From Peltaster fructicola (lineage: Eukaryota > Ascomycota > Dothideomycetes), in the NCBI GenBank assembly GCA_001592805.2, contig CP051140.1, forward strand, positions 2,853,501-2,917,500: a stretch of DNA of 64,000 nucleotides, in the 5' to 3' direction. Below are positions 52,814-64,000 of this stretch, piece by piece. Each line of letters begins with the position of its first letter. The first letter of the stretch is position 1. Under the pieces are notes generated by a model. The model searched no databases, was not told the DNA's origin, and saw only the letters and a program-made list of their open reading frames with translations. Both the position numbers and the translations under genes were made by a program.

Positions 52814-54112
52814 ACCTACAGCATATTCCACCTCAGGCCTATGCTCATCATCCCTGGCAGATCATGGCAATCCTCCTCATCTTCGTTCCGCGGAGCGCTT
52901 CGAACACCACGATTTCTGCTGTAAGCACCAGAGGATGAGTGCGTATCAGTGAAGCGAAGTCTAGATGAATCTGAGTGGGGTCTTGCTGATGAACAACACC
53001 AGCCTCGCATCCAGATCCTATGCTAATAGCATGGACGTCTCCTGCGTTCAAGAGGGACGAAGCCAATGACAAAGACGATCCTCGAGACGAAGCGGTTCTG
53101 CCGACAAAGGATGGAATGAAGATCATGACCTGCCGCGTGCTGCCGTTGCGCACTCATTGCGACGTCGACAGCGTTGCTGTGTTTCAGGTGCAAGGTGAGA
53201 CGGGCCTAATGAGGTCAGCATCTAGTCTCTAGGATGAAGAGAGGATAAGTGAAGTCAAGATCAGATGAGGCTGAGGCTGTGCAAAGCACTTCAGCACACA
53301 ACCATACCAAATGTGGCCACAACGCTATCTACCGGATCCTACTTTTAGCAACAACTCCACTGCCGGCCGCGTCTATCCTCATCGTACCTCTACCCGCCCG
53401 AAGATAGCTTTGCAGTACGCCGTACCGGACGCGTCGTCTGCGGCCATCGCTGTGCCCTGCGATCGGTCCAGAGCCGTACCGCAGCGGCGAGTATGCGGCG
53501 GCGATCGAGAGTGAAGCACAGCGATAAGGACGAGAGCTCAAGCAGCATGCCTGACATTGGACACACCAGCTGACAGACTGTTCATTGTACGATGGCTGAC
53601 GGTCTCGTGTTGTTTCAAGCCGTTCACGTGGCGACGAGGAGGCCGCATATAGGTGACTTGCAATAGTGCAGTGCCACAAGGCCAACCTAGAGGTAGTACT
53701 TGCGCTACTTCTACTCCTGAACATAAGAATAGGTGGCTTCAGCGCACCCTAACTCCAACAGCATGCAGAGCTGCTTACAGTGGTGCATCTCAGCGAATCG
53801 CGTGCAGGCATCACTTTTAACCAACTATACGCCTGCTTGGCAAAGGAGCGCAGGTCGAAAAGTCAGTTTGATCGCTACGGCATGAGCCCTGGAGCGATCG
53901 CGCCCTCGCCGCAGCAGTGTCATGTATAACTCGAGAGCTGCACTCCTCCTCGCTTTAGCAGAGGAGTCTACGACTTGTTTCACATTTCTGATCATGTACC
54001 GACTGTTTCGATAGAGACCTCTCAAACCACAGGCACGAAGGGCCTCATCGCGAAACCGTCTGCTAACCGCAACACGTTCGTCTGATAGCACACGACGCAT
54101 GGTGCTCCCACA

Positions 54113-55105
54113 ATGGCTCAGACACAGGCATTCGACATCTTGCTTCAGGCGTTGCCTTCAGCTGCTGCCAGCAGTCTGGCAAAGCAATTGAGCTCACCGC
54201 ACTCATCGACATTGAGCTTCTTCACATCTCAAACCACATCCCAAACCACGTTCTCGACCGTCGTGTCTCAGAGCACACTCACATCCAGTGCCGACCCGTC
54301 CACGAGTGTATCACAAAGCACGACCACGAATCTGGCAACAGCATCGGCTGCATCAATGGCCGCGCAGACCACTGGAGCAGCGTCAACGGCAGCTCTAAGC
54401 AATCCTGGACTGTCACCCGGTGCCATTGCAGGCATTGCATTTGGCAGTGTTGCTGCGGTGCTGTTAATGCTCTTCGTTCTGTTATTCTTCGTTCGATCAC
54501 GTCGAGAAAGAGGTCATCAACGAAGTGGCTCTCAGACGTCGCTTCTTGGTAGTATCACAGGAGGGGCTGCGAAGAAGAAGAAAAAGACGTTCCCAGAGGT
54601 CGCATGGCTGTATGATCCCGTCCGATCAGCGCCACAGAGTGCGACGATACATTCAAACAGGAACAGCAGGCCACAGATGGGTGCCAATGCACCTTGGAAC
54701 TCACGGCCCAGCACCACCGCCGAGTACGAACGGACGTTGACAGCACTACCCAGCGCCAGCGTGGCCGAAATGTCGGCTCTACCAGGTACACCAGGCTTCC
54801 TGCGAACCGCCGATCTCACACGACAACCATCCTATCCCTTACGAACCACATTTCCTGCAGAGAATGTCACACAAGAGACGATGTCGCCACTGTTACCACC
54901 CCTTCCAAGGACGGCTGTCAGGGAGGGACGTGAGTCACTCGGACATCACGCCATCACTACCGACGAGAATGTTCACTTACGTGCTCGTGAGCCTGCATGG
55001 ACAGGAGCTTTCAGAGGGACTGCGGTCAGGCCGTCAATGGATGGCCGCCCACAGACCAGGCATGGCATGCCGCCCGTGCATCGACCAGGACCAGGCGCAT
55101 TTTAA
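54113..55105 (+). CDS. Ser/Thr-rich single-pass membrane protein
   Basis: One exon, 330 residues. A Ser/Thr-rich region (about 18-100, 'TSQTTSQTTFSTVVSQS') likely O-mannosylated and extracellular precedes one membrane helix ('AGIAFGSVAAVLLMLFVLLF', about 108-127) and a basic stop-transfer 'VRSRRERGHQR'. The cytosolic tail of 200 residues is disordered, with 'AAKKKKK' and Pro/Arg-rich stretches. This is the layout of Mid2/Wsc-type surface sensors, but no WSC cysteine domain is present and the N-terminus lacks a clear signal peptide, so the sensor idea is an inference. The K-run sits on an A-rich stretch that could hide length errors, but the frame is intact. Confidence 0.7.
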   Translation: MAQTQAFDILLQALPSAAASSLAKQLSSPHSSTLSFFTSQTTSQTTFSTVVSQSTLTSSADPSTSVSQSTTTNLATASAASMAAQTTGAASTAALSNPGLSPGAIAGIAFGSVAAVLLMLFVLLFFVRSRRERGHQRSGSQTSLLGSITGGAAKKKKKTFPEVAWLYDPVRSAPQSATIHSNRNSRPQMGANAPWNSRPSTTAEYERTLTALPSASVAEMSALPGTPGFLRTADLTRQPSYPLRTTFPAENVTQETMSPLLPPLPRTAVREGRESLGHHAITTDENVHLRAREPAWTGAFRGTAVRPSMDGRPQTRHGMPPVHRPGPGAF

Positions 55106-55250
55106 GCAACATGATACCCAATTTCCTTTGAAACACATTCGGAATGTTATAACGAAATCGAGCGAGCATTCAGCAATTTAGCGTGGCATAGCTTGCATGA
55201 TACATAGAGATATTGCACAGATAGCTGCCAAATGAGACAATGACCAAGAC

Positions 55251-56392
55251 TCAAGTACGCTTGCCCTGAGCAATCTCAGTAGTTGCGAATCCTGCTGGCA
55301 TGGCTGAAGTATCCATTCGTCGCTCTGGCAATTGCAGCAGCGACTGGCTCAACCATCCTGGCCATCCCTTGATGGTGGAAATCCAGTTTGCTGGAGGGCT
55401 GAGAACAATGTGACGTCCACGACCAGCAAAGATCTGCTTCAAGATGGCATCGGTGACCTCCTCTGGTTTGAGCACTCGCATACGAGCCTTCTTGAGGTTC
55501 TGGGCGTTCGCGCCGACCATGGCGGTCTCTGCAAAGGTTGGGTGCACAATGGTAAGCTTGACTTCAGGTGCCTTGTAGACAGTGCGAAGCTCAGTACCAA
55601 GACCTTCGTGCAGACTGAGCACACCGGCCTTGGTTGCGCAGTACGGTGAGAGAGCGACTGGCGTGATGTATGCTGCCATAGAGGAGACAGAGACGATGTG
55701 ACCCTTCTTTTGCTCGACCATGGCTGGCAAGAATGCCTGGAGAAGGTAGTAGTGGGAGATGATGTTGACCTTGAAGATCTTCTCCAGCGATTCCGGCTTG
55801 GCAGCAAGCACGGTGTGTGTATAGGCGATGCCAGCATTGTTGATGAGAATGCTTGGGTTACCGTGCTCGGCACGGACTCGCTCACCCAGTGCCTTGACTG
55901 CCTCTGGGTCTGTGATATCAACCTGGTAGTAGTTGATCTTGCGCAGGTTGCGAACCTCCGGTGGCATCTGGGCAGCCACATCGACGGCGATGACCTTGAC
56001 ACCCTTCTTGGCGAGACCAGCACAGAGAAGCTTGCCCTGTTGTGTGTCAGCAGTGTATACCACATAAACCCTCTCTTCCCACTTACAAAACCACCTGCAG
56101 CTCCAGTCACAACCGCAATCTCACTTGGCCAGTTGTATCTGTGCTTTTCGGACCTCAGTCGCCAGTTGTTTTGTCCCAATTCTGACAGGAATGATGAAGT
56201 CTTGCGTAGCAGTCCAAGGACTGTCAACCACTTCAGTCCAGTGATTATGCGCTCAATAGTCTCCTCTGACAGGATCTTGCTTAGACCGACAAGCAATGGC
56301 ACTCGAACGTGCATCGGCGCTTCTGTCAAGGCATAGTAGAGCGGTCCTGTGAAGAGCGGGTTGAGTAGCGATGGCTTCAGAATGCTGGGCAT
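55251..56392 (-). CDS. Short-chain dehydrogenase/reductase, membrane-associated type
   Basis: Two exons (56392-56087, 56036-55251) with a 50-nt intron give 363 residues. An N-terminal region of about 85 residues, with a hydrophobic stretch ('LKWLTVLGLLRKTSSFLSEL'), precedes the Rossmann fold. The cofactor motif TGAAGGFG lies at residues 96-103 across the intron; 'ILINNAG' follows and the catalytic Tyr234/Lys238 are in 'SPYCATKAGV'. This layout is like fungal members of the 17-beta-HSD11/RDH10 group, found on ER or lipid droplets and acting on retinoid, steroid or lipid carbonyls. The substrate here is unknown. All key residues are present. Confidence 0.9.
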
Positions 56393-56833
56393 GATTGCGT
56401 CTGCGTGAGGTATGAAGCTGCCGTGTGTGTAGAAGGAAAACTTCAGGTGGAAGTACAAGTCGCTGCCTGTTGTGTTAGCACTCTGTTCTTGCGCGCAACG
56501 AATGCCGGCCAAGTATCTTCCTCGGCACGACTGAGGTAGGTTGTCTCAACATCCCGAGTGCGAGGGCATGGAGGACCACCGAAGTACTTACCACACTGAT
56601 GTTCCGATGTTCCCGACAGCTGTAACTCCTCTGTCCTAGCCTATGGTCGAGAAGGAGAGAAGACTCGTGTTGACACTCGGCGTAACGAGCATGAGCTGTT
56701 CGTGACCTCGGCACTATTGCAGCAGGAGGCTAGTGCGGCAGGCTGTCCCTGGAATGGCTAGTGCCTCGCGTGATATCATACCTAAAATTGATCAACATTC
56801 ATCGACCCATCGACCGGCTTTGTCGACACGTTC
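56393..56833. promoter_or_regulatory. Divergent promoter of the dehydrogenase and MTG2
   Basis: These 441 bases lie between opposite starts. I see no named element or RNA gene. Confidence 0.45.
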
Positions 56834-58564
56834 ATGAATCTGCATTGTGGCCTGCGACAGCTGTCTGGAAGCCTCAATGCCACGCGTAAGCTGTGGTCAC
56901 TTCCAAGAGGTGCCAGAAACTCATTGCGCCATGCCTTCGAAAGGAGCATCCTCCAGCCACGGATACAGGACTTGACAACGGTCGCCACGCCTGCAGAGGA
57001 TGATGATACACCCAGTCGATCGATAGACGTCAATCAGTATGATCATCTCAATCCACGACCACTGGACTACTCTTCGACGCCCTTCACGGATGCCTGCACT
57101 GTCACATTAGCATCAGGCGCTGGCGGTCATGGTTGCATATCCTTTCTGAGGGAGAAATACATTCCAGATGGACCAGCGAACGGTGGCGATGGTGGTACTG
57201 GTGGTAATGTCTATATACAGGCAGTAAGAGGCGAAACGTCACTCCATAAGATAGCCCGACGACGCATGATCAAGGCCGGACGAGGCAAGAATGGTCAGGG
57301 AGCAATGAAAGGCGGCAAGCGTGGCGATGATGTGATCATTGTCGTACCTGTGGGCACTGTCATTCGCGAAATCAAACGACGCGATCCTGTTGAGGATGAG
57401 CTCGCCAGAGACCGAAGAGAAGAGACCGCCTTTCGTCGTAACGCAGAAGAGGAACCTGCCGAAAACGAGGAGATGGCCGAGCAGACCCCTAGATGGCAAC
57501 GAGATAAATGGCTACTATATCCTGGCACACTTCCAAAGAGCTTTACATCTGCGGAGTTCCCTCCGCTACCTCGTGCTCGACGTTCGAACATAGCTCTCAC
57601 AGCACCACCTGCGCCAATTCGATTTGACCTTGACACGCCAATGTCAGCACCTATGCTACTCGCTGCTGGAGCAATGGGTGGATTAGGCAATCCGCACTTT
57701 GTCACGAAGTCAAGTCCTAGACCAAAGTTTGCGACGAAGGGTGACGAGGGTGTGACACTAGAGCTACAGCTAGAGCTCAAGCTGCTCGCAGATGTAGGCC
57801 TTGTAGGCCTGCCGAATGCTGGTAAGTCTACGCTGCTCAGAGCTCTGACGTCGTCGCGAGCGAGGGTTGGTGATTGGGCATTCACAACCCTAGCACCAAA
57901 TATCGGCACAGTCGTGCTTGATTCCATGTCGGGCCCAGCAACGCATGCGCGGCAGCTTCGTGACACCCTGACAGGTGAACTCAGAACGCACTTTACGATC
58001 GCAGACATTCCTGGCTTGATTGAGGGCGCACACCTTGATAAGGGTCTCGGTCTAGACTTCCTCCGGCATATTGAAAGAGCAGCAGTCTTGGCTTTTGTTG
58101 TGGATTTGTCAGCAGGCGATGCCGTACAAGCACTCAAAGGTCTTTGGACAGAATTACGAGAGTACGAGAAGCTACGCCAAGAAGGCCGTCCTCAGGCGAT
58201 CGATGCTACGGCATACAAGCCGTTCGCCTCGACAATCTCACCATTCCTCGAGGAAGAGGTGAGCAGTGAATCAGCTGCGTCTACGCCTGCTGCTCTACCT
58301 CGATTGGTTCTGCCACCTTTGGATTCTAAACCGTGGCTGGTTGTCGCTACTAAAGCTGATCTCGACGACAGTCGAGACAATTTCCTTGGACTGCAAGCAT
58401 ACCTGTCACGTGTCAAAGATGGCACAGAGGAACACCCAGCGAAGAGTGAGCATGCATGGCGGGCTACATGCGGAGCTGTCCCAGTATGCGCGATGAGGAA
58501 AGAGAACACAGAGCAGGTTCTAGACGGTCTTGTCAAGCTGCTTGAGCGTCGCGAAAATGCATGA
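56834..58564 (+). CDS. MTG2: Mitochondrial Obg-family GTPase Mtg2
   Basis: One exon, 576 residues. A mitochondrial-type N-terminus (about 1-50) precedes the glycine-rich Obg fold, starting 'SGAGGHGCISFLREKYIPDG' and 'GGDGGTGGNVYI'. A charged insert of about 95 residues interrupts the Obg fold between 'VPVGTVIREIKRRD' and 'GAMGGLGNPHFVTK'. The G domain (about 317-574) has the P-loop 'GLPNAGKST', the switch 'DIPGLIEGAH' and 'ATKADL' for guanine recognition. Mtg2 helps assemble the large mitochondrial ribosomal subunit. All GTPase motifs are intact. Confidence 0.94.
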   Translation: MNLHCGLRQLSGSLNATRKLWSLPRGARNSLRHAFERSILQPRIQDLTTVATPAEDDDTPSRSIDVNQYDHLNPRPLDYSSTPFTDACTVTLASGAGGHGCISFLREKYIPDGPANGGDGGTGGNVYIQAVRGETSLHKIARRRMIKAGRGKNGQGAMKGGKRGDDVIIVVPVGTVIREIKRRDPVEDELARDRREETAFRRNAEEEPAENEEMAEQTPRWQRDKWLLYPGTLPKSFTSAEFPPLPRARRSNIALTAPPAPIRFDLDTPMSAPMLLAAGAMGGLGNPHFVTKSSPRPKFATKGDEGVTLELQLELKLLADVGLVGLPNAGKSTLLRALTSSRARVGDWAFTTLAPNIGTVVLDSMSGPATHARQLRDTLTGELRTHFTIADIPGLIEGAHLDKGLGLDFLRHIERAAVLAFVVDLSAGDAVQALKGLWTELREYEKLRQEGRPQAIDATAYKPFASTISPFLEEEVSSESAASTPAALPRLVLPPLDSKPWLVVATKADLDDSRDNFLGLQAYLSRVKDGTEEHPAKSEHAWRATCGAVPVCAMRKENTEQVLDGLVKLLERRENA

Positions 58565-58784
58565 CACTTCTGGATATGATAATATGTAATCGGAAGAGGC
58601 GTGCAACTACGCTCATCGCGTCTCTTTCTTAAGCTCTGTACAGAATATAGTTCTCTCTCTTACCAAAACTTGTACGACGATGTGCACATGAGACCTCTCT
58701 GTGTCATGCTTGTCGCGTGTCTTCACTCTTCTCGGCCTCGTGTCGTTACTCATGATGACGTGGATCTGCTCATGGCACATTGTT

Positions 58785-59422
58785 TTATGCGCGGACGGGA
58801 TCGTAGGGCAAAGGCCTGCCTACAGGTCTCGCGGTAGAGTCCGGCGGCGAGACGCCAGTGATGTTGTTTCGAGTGGACTCTTGAGATCTTCTGGTTGGCA
58901 TGGGTTCTACGGGGACCGTGTTTGTTGGTGGGATGCCACTCTCTCTCTCTTGTATCACGCTGCTGCCAGATCGCTTGTTACGTCCATCTCGATATCGGAA
59001 GCAGTGATAGAGCATCCAGCGAATGATCCAATTGCTGTCTGTACTTCCTCCTGGCTCGCGTCCGCGGTCGTAGAGTGCCCTTGTCTCTGCACCGGCACGA
59101 GCGTAGATAGAAGCAATGGCCTTGTGTATTGCCGGCTTGTCAATTTGTGTGTATGCGTATCGTGGCTTGGTTGGATCGTCGTGCTCGTCTGCTGGTGACA
59201 TTGCGCGTCTGTCCTGGATCACACTCCGATATTCCTGCACTGCTTCTTCCTGGTAATAGGAGCACAGATTAGCACATGTCAGGAACACACTCCGACTCGA
59301 CGACATACTTTCATGAGCTTGTACAGTCGCTCGTGCTCTGGCTTACCGAGCTCGAAGCCCAGGGCAGCCATGAAGGCGACCTTGGATTCGCTCGCTGCTA
59401 TGGCAGGTATTGCATCAGTCAT
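58785..59422 (-). CDS. Unknown small protein, two exons
   Basis: Exons 59422-59309 and 59249-58785 with a 59-nt intron (GTATGT...CAG) give 192 residues. The start 'MTDAIPAIAASESKVAFMAA' leads to a helical region ending 'HERLYKLMKEEAVQEYRSVI'. A second ordered block, 'YAYTQIDKPAIHKAIASIYA' with 'NWIIRWMLYHCFRYRDGRN', follows, then a disordered Ser/Pro-rich tail. I do not recognise a family, and I see no signal peptide or membrane helix. The intron join restores one continuous helix, which supports the model. Its 3' end faces MTG2. Confidence 0.62.
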
Positions 59423-60031
59423 TGTTATCAAGAAGCTCCGTGGAAGAGAAGCATGTGCTGGACTCCATTTGTAGCCTCCAGGTAGAGGCGTCAGTAAGGT
59501 TTCATGTTGACATGCATGATCGCAGGTGGAAAGTACGGAGCATGTTCCGACAGTTTTATAAAATTCCAGAGACGGGACTGCCACCCTACCAGTCACTGCT
59601 TGTGCTGCCTTGCTGATGGTTGGGCCACACTCGTCAACACCATTTCGCCAACATTGTTCAGTCAATGTGCGAGCGCTTTTGCCGGGAGAGGGAGAGCAGC
59701 ATGAAGAGGGTGCCGGATGCGATCGATCGATGACATCGGAGATCTGCTAGCTGGTCACCTGTAGAGAAACCTGAACAGCGCTCGTCCCATTTGGTTTTGA
59801 TACAGGGACTTGGCTTGCATTAAACGATCGTAGATCTCCAGCGAGAAAGCGTGCGAGAGTCGTTTGCGTGTATATGCAAGAAGAGCATCTGGCCAGGGCA
59901 TGTGCAGTTGGGAAGTATGGGTGAAACGGGCTGGTGATTGGGCCAAAGCTTTTTCTTAAATCGTCATTCTCCTCCTCCTGCTACTAGAACCAGTCAAACG
60001 GCAGCTTCCAGCTCCGACGCAGCCCTGTCTC
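59423..60031. other. Intergenic, no supported gene
   Basis: A 609-base gap between two minus-strand genes. It holds the promoter of the small unknown gene and the terminator of the Zn2Cys6 gene. Short frames are without support. Confidence 0.5.
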
Positions 60032-62214
60032 TCAACTTCTCTCGCGCACAAACATCTCATCGAATGTCCCGCTTGCCATCTCAGCTAATGTGGTCGATCC
60101 GCTGCTCAGGCCTAGATTGAGATCGACCAGATGCGCGGCCCTGGTGGTATCAATGCGTAATCTATCATGCGTCTGGAGCCTCTTCCAGATATTATTCGCC
60201 TCCGCTCTATCGACGATCTTCTCGTGTAGAGCCAAGCAGATGATCACCTTTATGTGCTCGAACGCCAGAGGAAACGCGGACAGGACATCGAAGTATGAGT
60301 CTACACAAAGACGAAAGTAGAAGAGTCGATCTGTCGCTGTGTATGCTGCTCGCAGTACACAGTTGACGATGTTAACAAGCGCAGTGTGCCATAAGACTGC
60401 ATTTCGTGGAAACGGCTGCGAGAACCGTAGCCTGATGACCAGTGCCTTGAGCTGGTCGAGAGATGCGATGAATAGGTATTCAGCATTCCTGCTTGCCGGC
60501 GCTATAAGGTCATCTGGAGATCTTCTGTTGACAAATGGCCGGAAGAGGTCCATCAGGACGATGTGATACCACATACTAAAAACTTGATATTAGTCTTGGA
60601 AGGATACACGCGGAGCTGAGTCGACTTACTGGAGGACCAATATATGGTACGGCGCTCTTTCACGCTTCTGGTGTGCTTCGTCAAGATCGTCTACCCAGGC
60701 AAGCAGCTCAACGTACTTCCTGCTGACGAATTGCAAAGGTACAAAGTCTGATATGGCTTGCCCGGCCGCTCGATACCCTTCAAAGGTGCGTCGGATCTCG
60801 TGCTCGATCGTCCGAAGCTGTGTCAACTCCTCGAAGGCATCTGTCGAGCGAGCTGTCTCGTCGCCTGGAGTTCTTACTGGCAGCTCGAACGCTGGCTGAC
60901 ATGGTGGCGCTGACTTACCATAGTACCGATAGAACAGCATCTTCCAGTTGAATGTTGCCCAGCCAACGTGCGCCATGCCCTTGAGATCGTCGCTAGTCAA
61001 GGGCGGCCTGTACAGCTCGAGCTGGTCTGGGTGCTCTGCAAGATCGTTCAACCGATCCCACATGAATTGGCTTAGAGCATCGACATTGTCCATCAGATCG
61101 TCAACACCGCCTACCATGCAGGAGTAAGCCAGCAACTGAGATGCAGCCAGTGTGATGGCACCATCGATCGGTTGGTCACGAGCCCACAATCGTCGAGCAT
61201 CGGCGAGGAACTCAGCACGAAGCAAGCGAAAGCGTGCACTGGAGCCTGCGCGTGATTGCTACGTAGTGGGTCAGCGAGAGGCTGTATCGGTTGAGTGGGA
61301 TGTGCGCTTACGCATGTGGTAAATAAGATGGTGGTCACCAGCAGCTCTGAGCAGAAGCGTGTACGGCCAGATAGCAGATCTTCAATGAATAGTTCCGTCT
61401 CGAACATAATCAGCACAAGATGTTCCGTCGCTAGGAACTCGACAATCATTTCGATGGCAAGAGCGTCTGGAATCTGCACATGTGTCCAAACACCGATCCG
61501 CAGCCCTCTCAGACGAGTGCCAAGCGCTGCCATATGATCGTCAAGGCTTCCTCCGTTATAGTCTGGTTCCATAGCCGTCTGTCCCAAGTGCGAGCTGACG
61601 AGCGAGTCGGTCAACATTGGGAAGCCATTGCAGAATATGCTCTGGAGCATGGACAGAGCGCACGGATACGCTGCGGGATGCAGTCTGGCCAGCTCATACT
61701 CTCGATCCAACGATGCTCTTGGCGTGTCAAACCTGGAAGCATAAACAAGCGGGACGCCGGCAAGAGGCCGCTGGTGCAAACGCGCGAGTGCGTCGAGAGG
61801 TTCTGAAGATGTCAATACGTGCTTGGTCAGGCGCAGCAGCTCAGCATCAGTGACAGAAGTGAGTGTGCGGAGTGTCTGGGCAATGTCCATCAACTGCTGA
61901 TTGGCATCCTCCCGAGCTCGAGATTGGGCGGCCTGCCTAGTCTCATCTGACTGCACATCGAACTCGTATATGCATGCTCTATCGTGCGTACGACAGCGGG
62001 TGCATGCAGGTTTCAATCCATCGCACTATACAAGTGTGTCAGTCCCTTCTAGACATCAATGTCGTCAATATGACCTCGACACACATACCGCAGTCTTGCG
62101 TCGTCGACAACCGTTACACGCAACAGGGATGCTCTTGTAAACACGCTTCTTCCGACCACCCGAGGGTAAGGCTGCTCGTTCGTCTGACTGACCCGCTCTG
62201 AGTCGTTGGCTCAT
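60032..62214 (-). CDS. Zn2Cys6 fungal transcription factor
   Basis: Four exons (62214-62089, 62025-61312, 61258-60630, 60575-60032) give 670 residues; all joins keep frame. The binuclear zinc cluster has Cys33, 36, 43, 50, 53 and 60 (C-x2-C-x6-C-x6-C-x2-C-x6-C), split by intron 1 after residue 42. A basic run 'GRKKRVYKS' precedes it. The middle has a fungal-specific regulatory region, with 'LSMLQSIFCNGFPM' and 'LRAEFLADARRLWARD' as typical helices, and 'MWYHIVLMDLFRPF' near the third junction. This is close in style to the nitrate/xylanase-regulator-like families, but the target genes cannot be told. Neighbouring genes give no clear hint of a cluster. Introns are 63, 53 and 54 nt. Confidence 0.9.
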
Positions 62215-63174
62215 TGTGAAGTCATAAGGGAAGGTGACAGGCGAGCGTGTGCAGCAGGTTCCGATCGTTGCGTCACCAGTTTCGGGACGAGTGCTGCGTA
62301 GAAGCGAGGAGTGCGTTTAGATTACTGATTTTGGAAGGAATCTATGCGCCATGTTTTAGAAGGAAGTTGTGTCATATACTATAGTCTTCCGTCTGAGAAC
62401 TTGATCGCAGCATATAGTGTAGAGAGTGCGATGATACCGCAATGCCGTTACCACTTGCTTGAATGCTAGGCAATCGCCAAGATAGGGGCCATAGGTCCGT
62501 CGGCGCTGCGATGCACATCGTAGCTGTTGCGAACTGGTTGGAAGAATGTATGTCACTCTGAACCCACCTGTGGTCGGTATGTGCTCAGTGTGGCTGCATA
62601 TCACATCTCCGATTTCGAGAGCATTGATCGCAATCGACTCGTGCGGAAGTCACTCCGTTTGCTTGCCGGACCTTGCGACATTGTGCTTCGCGTAGCTGAG
62701 CCTTCTGCTGCGCATCCACGACATAGTGGTTTTGTGGCACGAAGGGACTGATGTTCAGAGCAAAGGCGAAATCGCCACGGTGACTAACGCACGATTCCGC
62801 ATCAGGTAGCCACAAGCCATGTGGCTAAACTACGGTACCGACTTCGGCTGACTAAGAAATCTCTTCGCCGCCCAGTCGTCACTTTCCCTTGGCCGATGCC
62901 TTTCTAAGCCAGTGCCTCGATCGTGTGATACCAAAAACACCTCATACCCTAAGAATTCACGAAGTTTTAGGAGGGCGAGATGAGCATCAAAATCGCTCAC
63001 GATGGTATAAGTATGGCCTTGATTCCTTGTCATGAATGATCTCCATCACACAACACAACACAATACAGACAACCAGATCAGATTATCATCTCTACTAGCT
63101 ATCAAACAGCTCCTCAATCAATCATAATACACATATCCAAACCACTACCACCAACACTTAATCAACCAATCGAA
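62215..63174. promoter_or_regulatory. Divergent promoter region
   Basis: A 960-base interval between the Zn2Cys6 gene and a small plus-strand gene. The last ~120 bases are an A/C-rich leader ('cacaacacaacacaatac'), typical of highly expressed fungal genes. No gene is seen inside. Confidence 0.5.
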
Positions 63175-63396
63175 ATGGCATTCTTCGGCATCTTCAAGAA
63201 GAACAACTCCACTGAGTCTGCTCAAGCTGAAAAGCAGCCAAAGCCATCCATCAGAGATCTTCAAGCTCGCGCCTTCGACAGATGGGCAGCAGATGGATCA
63301 GTTGAGCCAAAGGCTCGACGAGTCTCTCACTTCGAGGAGGAGCGCGCTCGCCGCCACTCCCAGGAGAACAGTGTGGTAATGAGGACTTCCATGTAA
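63175..63396 (+). CDS. Small charged hypothetical protein
   Basis: A 73-residue frame, 'MAFFGIFKKNNSTESAQAEK' at the start and 'SHFEEERARRHSQENSVVMR' near the end. It is highly charged, with no signal peptide or membrane helix. The ATG sits in an A-rich context after an A/C-rich leader, and the codons are C-ending, which both suggest real expression. The style resembles small, often stress-induced fungal proteins, but I do not recognise a family. Confidence 0.6.
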   Translation: MAFFGIFKKNNSTESAQAEKQPKPSIRDLQARAFDRWAADGSVEPKARRVSHFEEERARRHSQENSVVMRTSM

Positions 63397-63783
63397 ATGG
63401 CACCTCGAACCGGTCTGGCGTTTTGAGCATTATTGCGAAGGGTATACCCACAGTCTACTGTCTGCATTGTCTTGTAGCAAATAGCATCTGAATTCATCAT
63501 CATGCAACACTATCTCATAGTGTCCGTCTGATCTCGTGAACTCGTGTCAAAAGCGTCCTCTGGTCCGTGCGCGATACGCGAACTTCCATGCTTTCGCGGT
63601 CAAAACAATGACTTCAAACAGCTCTGCATCACAGCACCACCGTCAGGCAACGACCACCGTGTATTCCAGCATTCTCAACCTGTCCTGCAGCACTTACAGT
63701 CATGCGTTATACCTAGTGATCACTACATCCTAGTCCGTAAAGGCATTGTTTACAACCAAGATAAACATACCAACTTCAACAAC
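63397..63783. other. Intergenic
   Basis: These 387 bases lie between two small plus-strand genes. The region must hold the promoter of the last gene. No other feature is seen. Confidence 0.5.
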
Positions 63784-64000
63784 ATGGCTTCAAGCACACA
63801 AACTCGACACGCCTTGGCGTCGTACGAGTGGATTAAGGACGAGAGAAGCCAGGCCAGCGACGAGACAGCGAAGCATATCGAAGACTTCAGCTACAGTGTC
63901 ACTCATGAGCTCGAATGGCTTAATGAGAAGATGGCAGAGGTCTTCAGCGCAGACCCCAAGTATGTTGCGCATTTCTATCACAGTAGCACTAGCTGACACG
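63784..64000 (+). CDS. Partial gene at the window edge, unknown
   Basis: From the ATG at 63784 the frame encodes 'MASSTQTRHALASYEWIKDE' and a helical 'ETAKHIEDFSYSVTHELEWL' segment. At 63960 a GTATGT donor follows 'SADPK'; a GCTGAC branch-like site comes near the edge, so exon 1 probably ends at 63959 and the gene continues outside. Reading on without splicing gives a stop at 63996, which would make a 70-residue protein. I do not recognise the family. Confidence 0.5.

Larger units (their letters stand above)
51665..54112. other. Gene-poor 2.4-kb region
   Basis: The longest stretch without a secure gene. It contains a tRNA-like sequence (52189-52318) and a possible small secreted protein (52640-52813), listed separately. 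Other frames on both strands overlap, are short and carry no domains; they may be chance or decayed genes. The left end holds the terminator of the membrane-protein gene and the right end the promoter of the Ser/Thr-rich protein gene. Confidence 0.45.

Noticed and set aside
1-64000. Transposons, virus-like elements, CRISPR arrays or a biosynthetic gene cluster
   Set aside because: No transposase, reverse transcriptase, terminal repeats, spaced repeats, or grouped core biosynthetic enzymes could be seen in any frame.

Overview
This is nuclear DNA from a filamentous ascomycete (Pezizomycotina). Genes are densely packed on both strands, and introns are mostly 42-63 nt with GT...AG ends and CTRAC-like branch sites. 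Several products are typical of this group: a CFEM GPI-anchored protein, a DUF7514-type protein, a SteC/Ste11 kinase with SAM and RA domains, a fused tryptophan synthase and a Zn2Cys6 regulator. Protein similarity and gene style suggest Dothideomycetes, which is an inference. I see no transposon, virus-like element, CRISPR array or biosynthetic cluster.

Layout. 0-6 kb: F-box-like protein, ribosomal protein eS6, PRPP synthetase, CFEM protein. 6.7-16.4 kb: myotubularin-type phosphatase, DUF7514-like protein, Ste11 MAPKKK. 17.4-25.7 kb: Ctf8, Sec17 and a very large Mms22/Mus7-family repair protein; Sec17 and Mus7 share a 336-bp divergent promoter. 27.6-36 kb: bHLH regulator, a TauD-type dioxygenase facing a Dal5-family transporter (likely sulfonate use), and the splicing factor Snu66. 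36.3-42 kb: GatC-like protein, a small membrane protein, TRP5 with two perfect Gcn4/CPC1 sites, a coiled-coil protein. 42-51.7 kb: unknown CxxC protein, short-chain dehydrogenase, cytochrome c, mitochondrial seryl-tRNA synthetase, a multispan membrane protein. 51.7-54.1 kb: gene-poor, with a tRNA-like sequence and a possible small secreted protein. 54.1-64 kb: single-pass membrane protein, second dehydrogenase, mitochondrial Obg GTPase Mtg2, unknown protein, Zn2Cys6 regulator and two small genes, the last cut by the window edge.

The most striking signal is technical or evolutionary. Six otherwise intact genes (CFEM, Mus7, bHLH, Snu66, the CxxC protein, mitochondrial SerRS) each change frame once, and each is exactly one base short of an open frame. 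Most sites are A/T runs. Core genes such as SNU66 and the synthetase should not all be broken, so missing bases in the assembly are the simplest explanation. No undescribed multi-gene system stood out; the dioxygenase/transporter pair is the best functional module.
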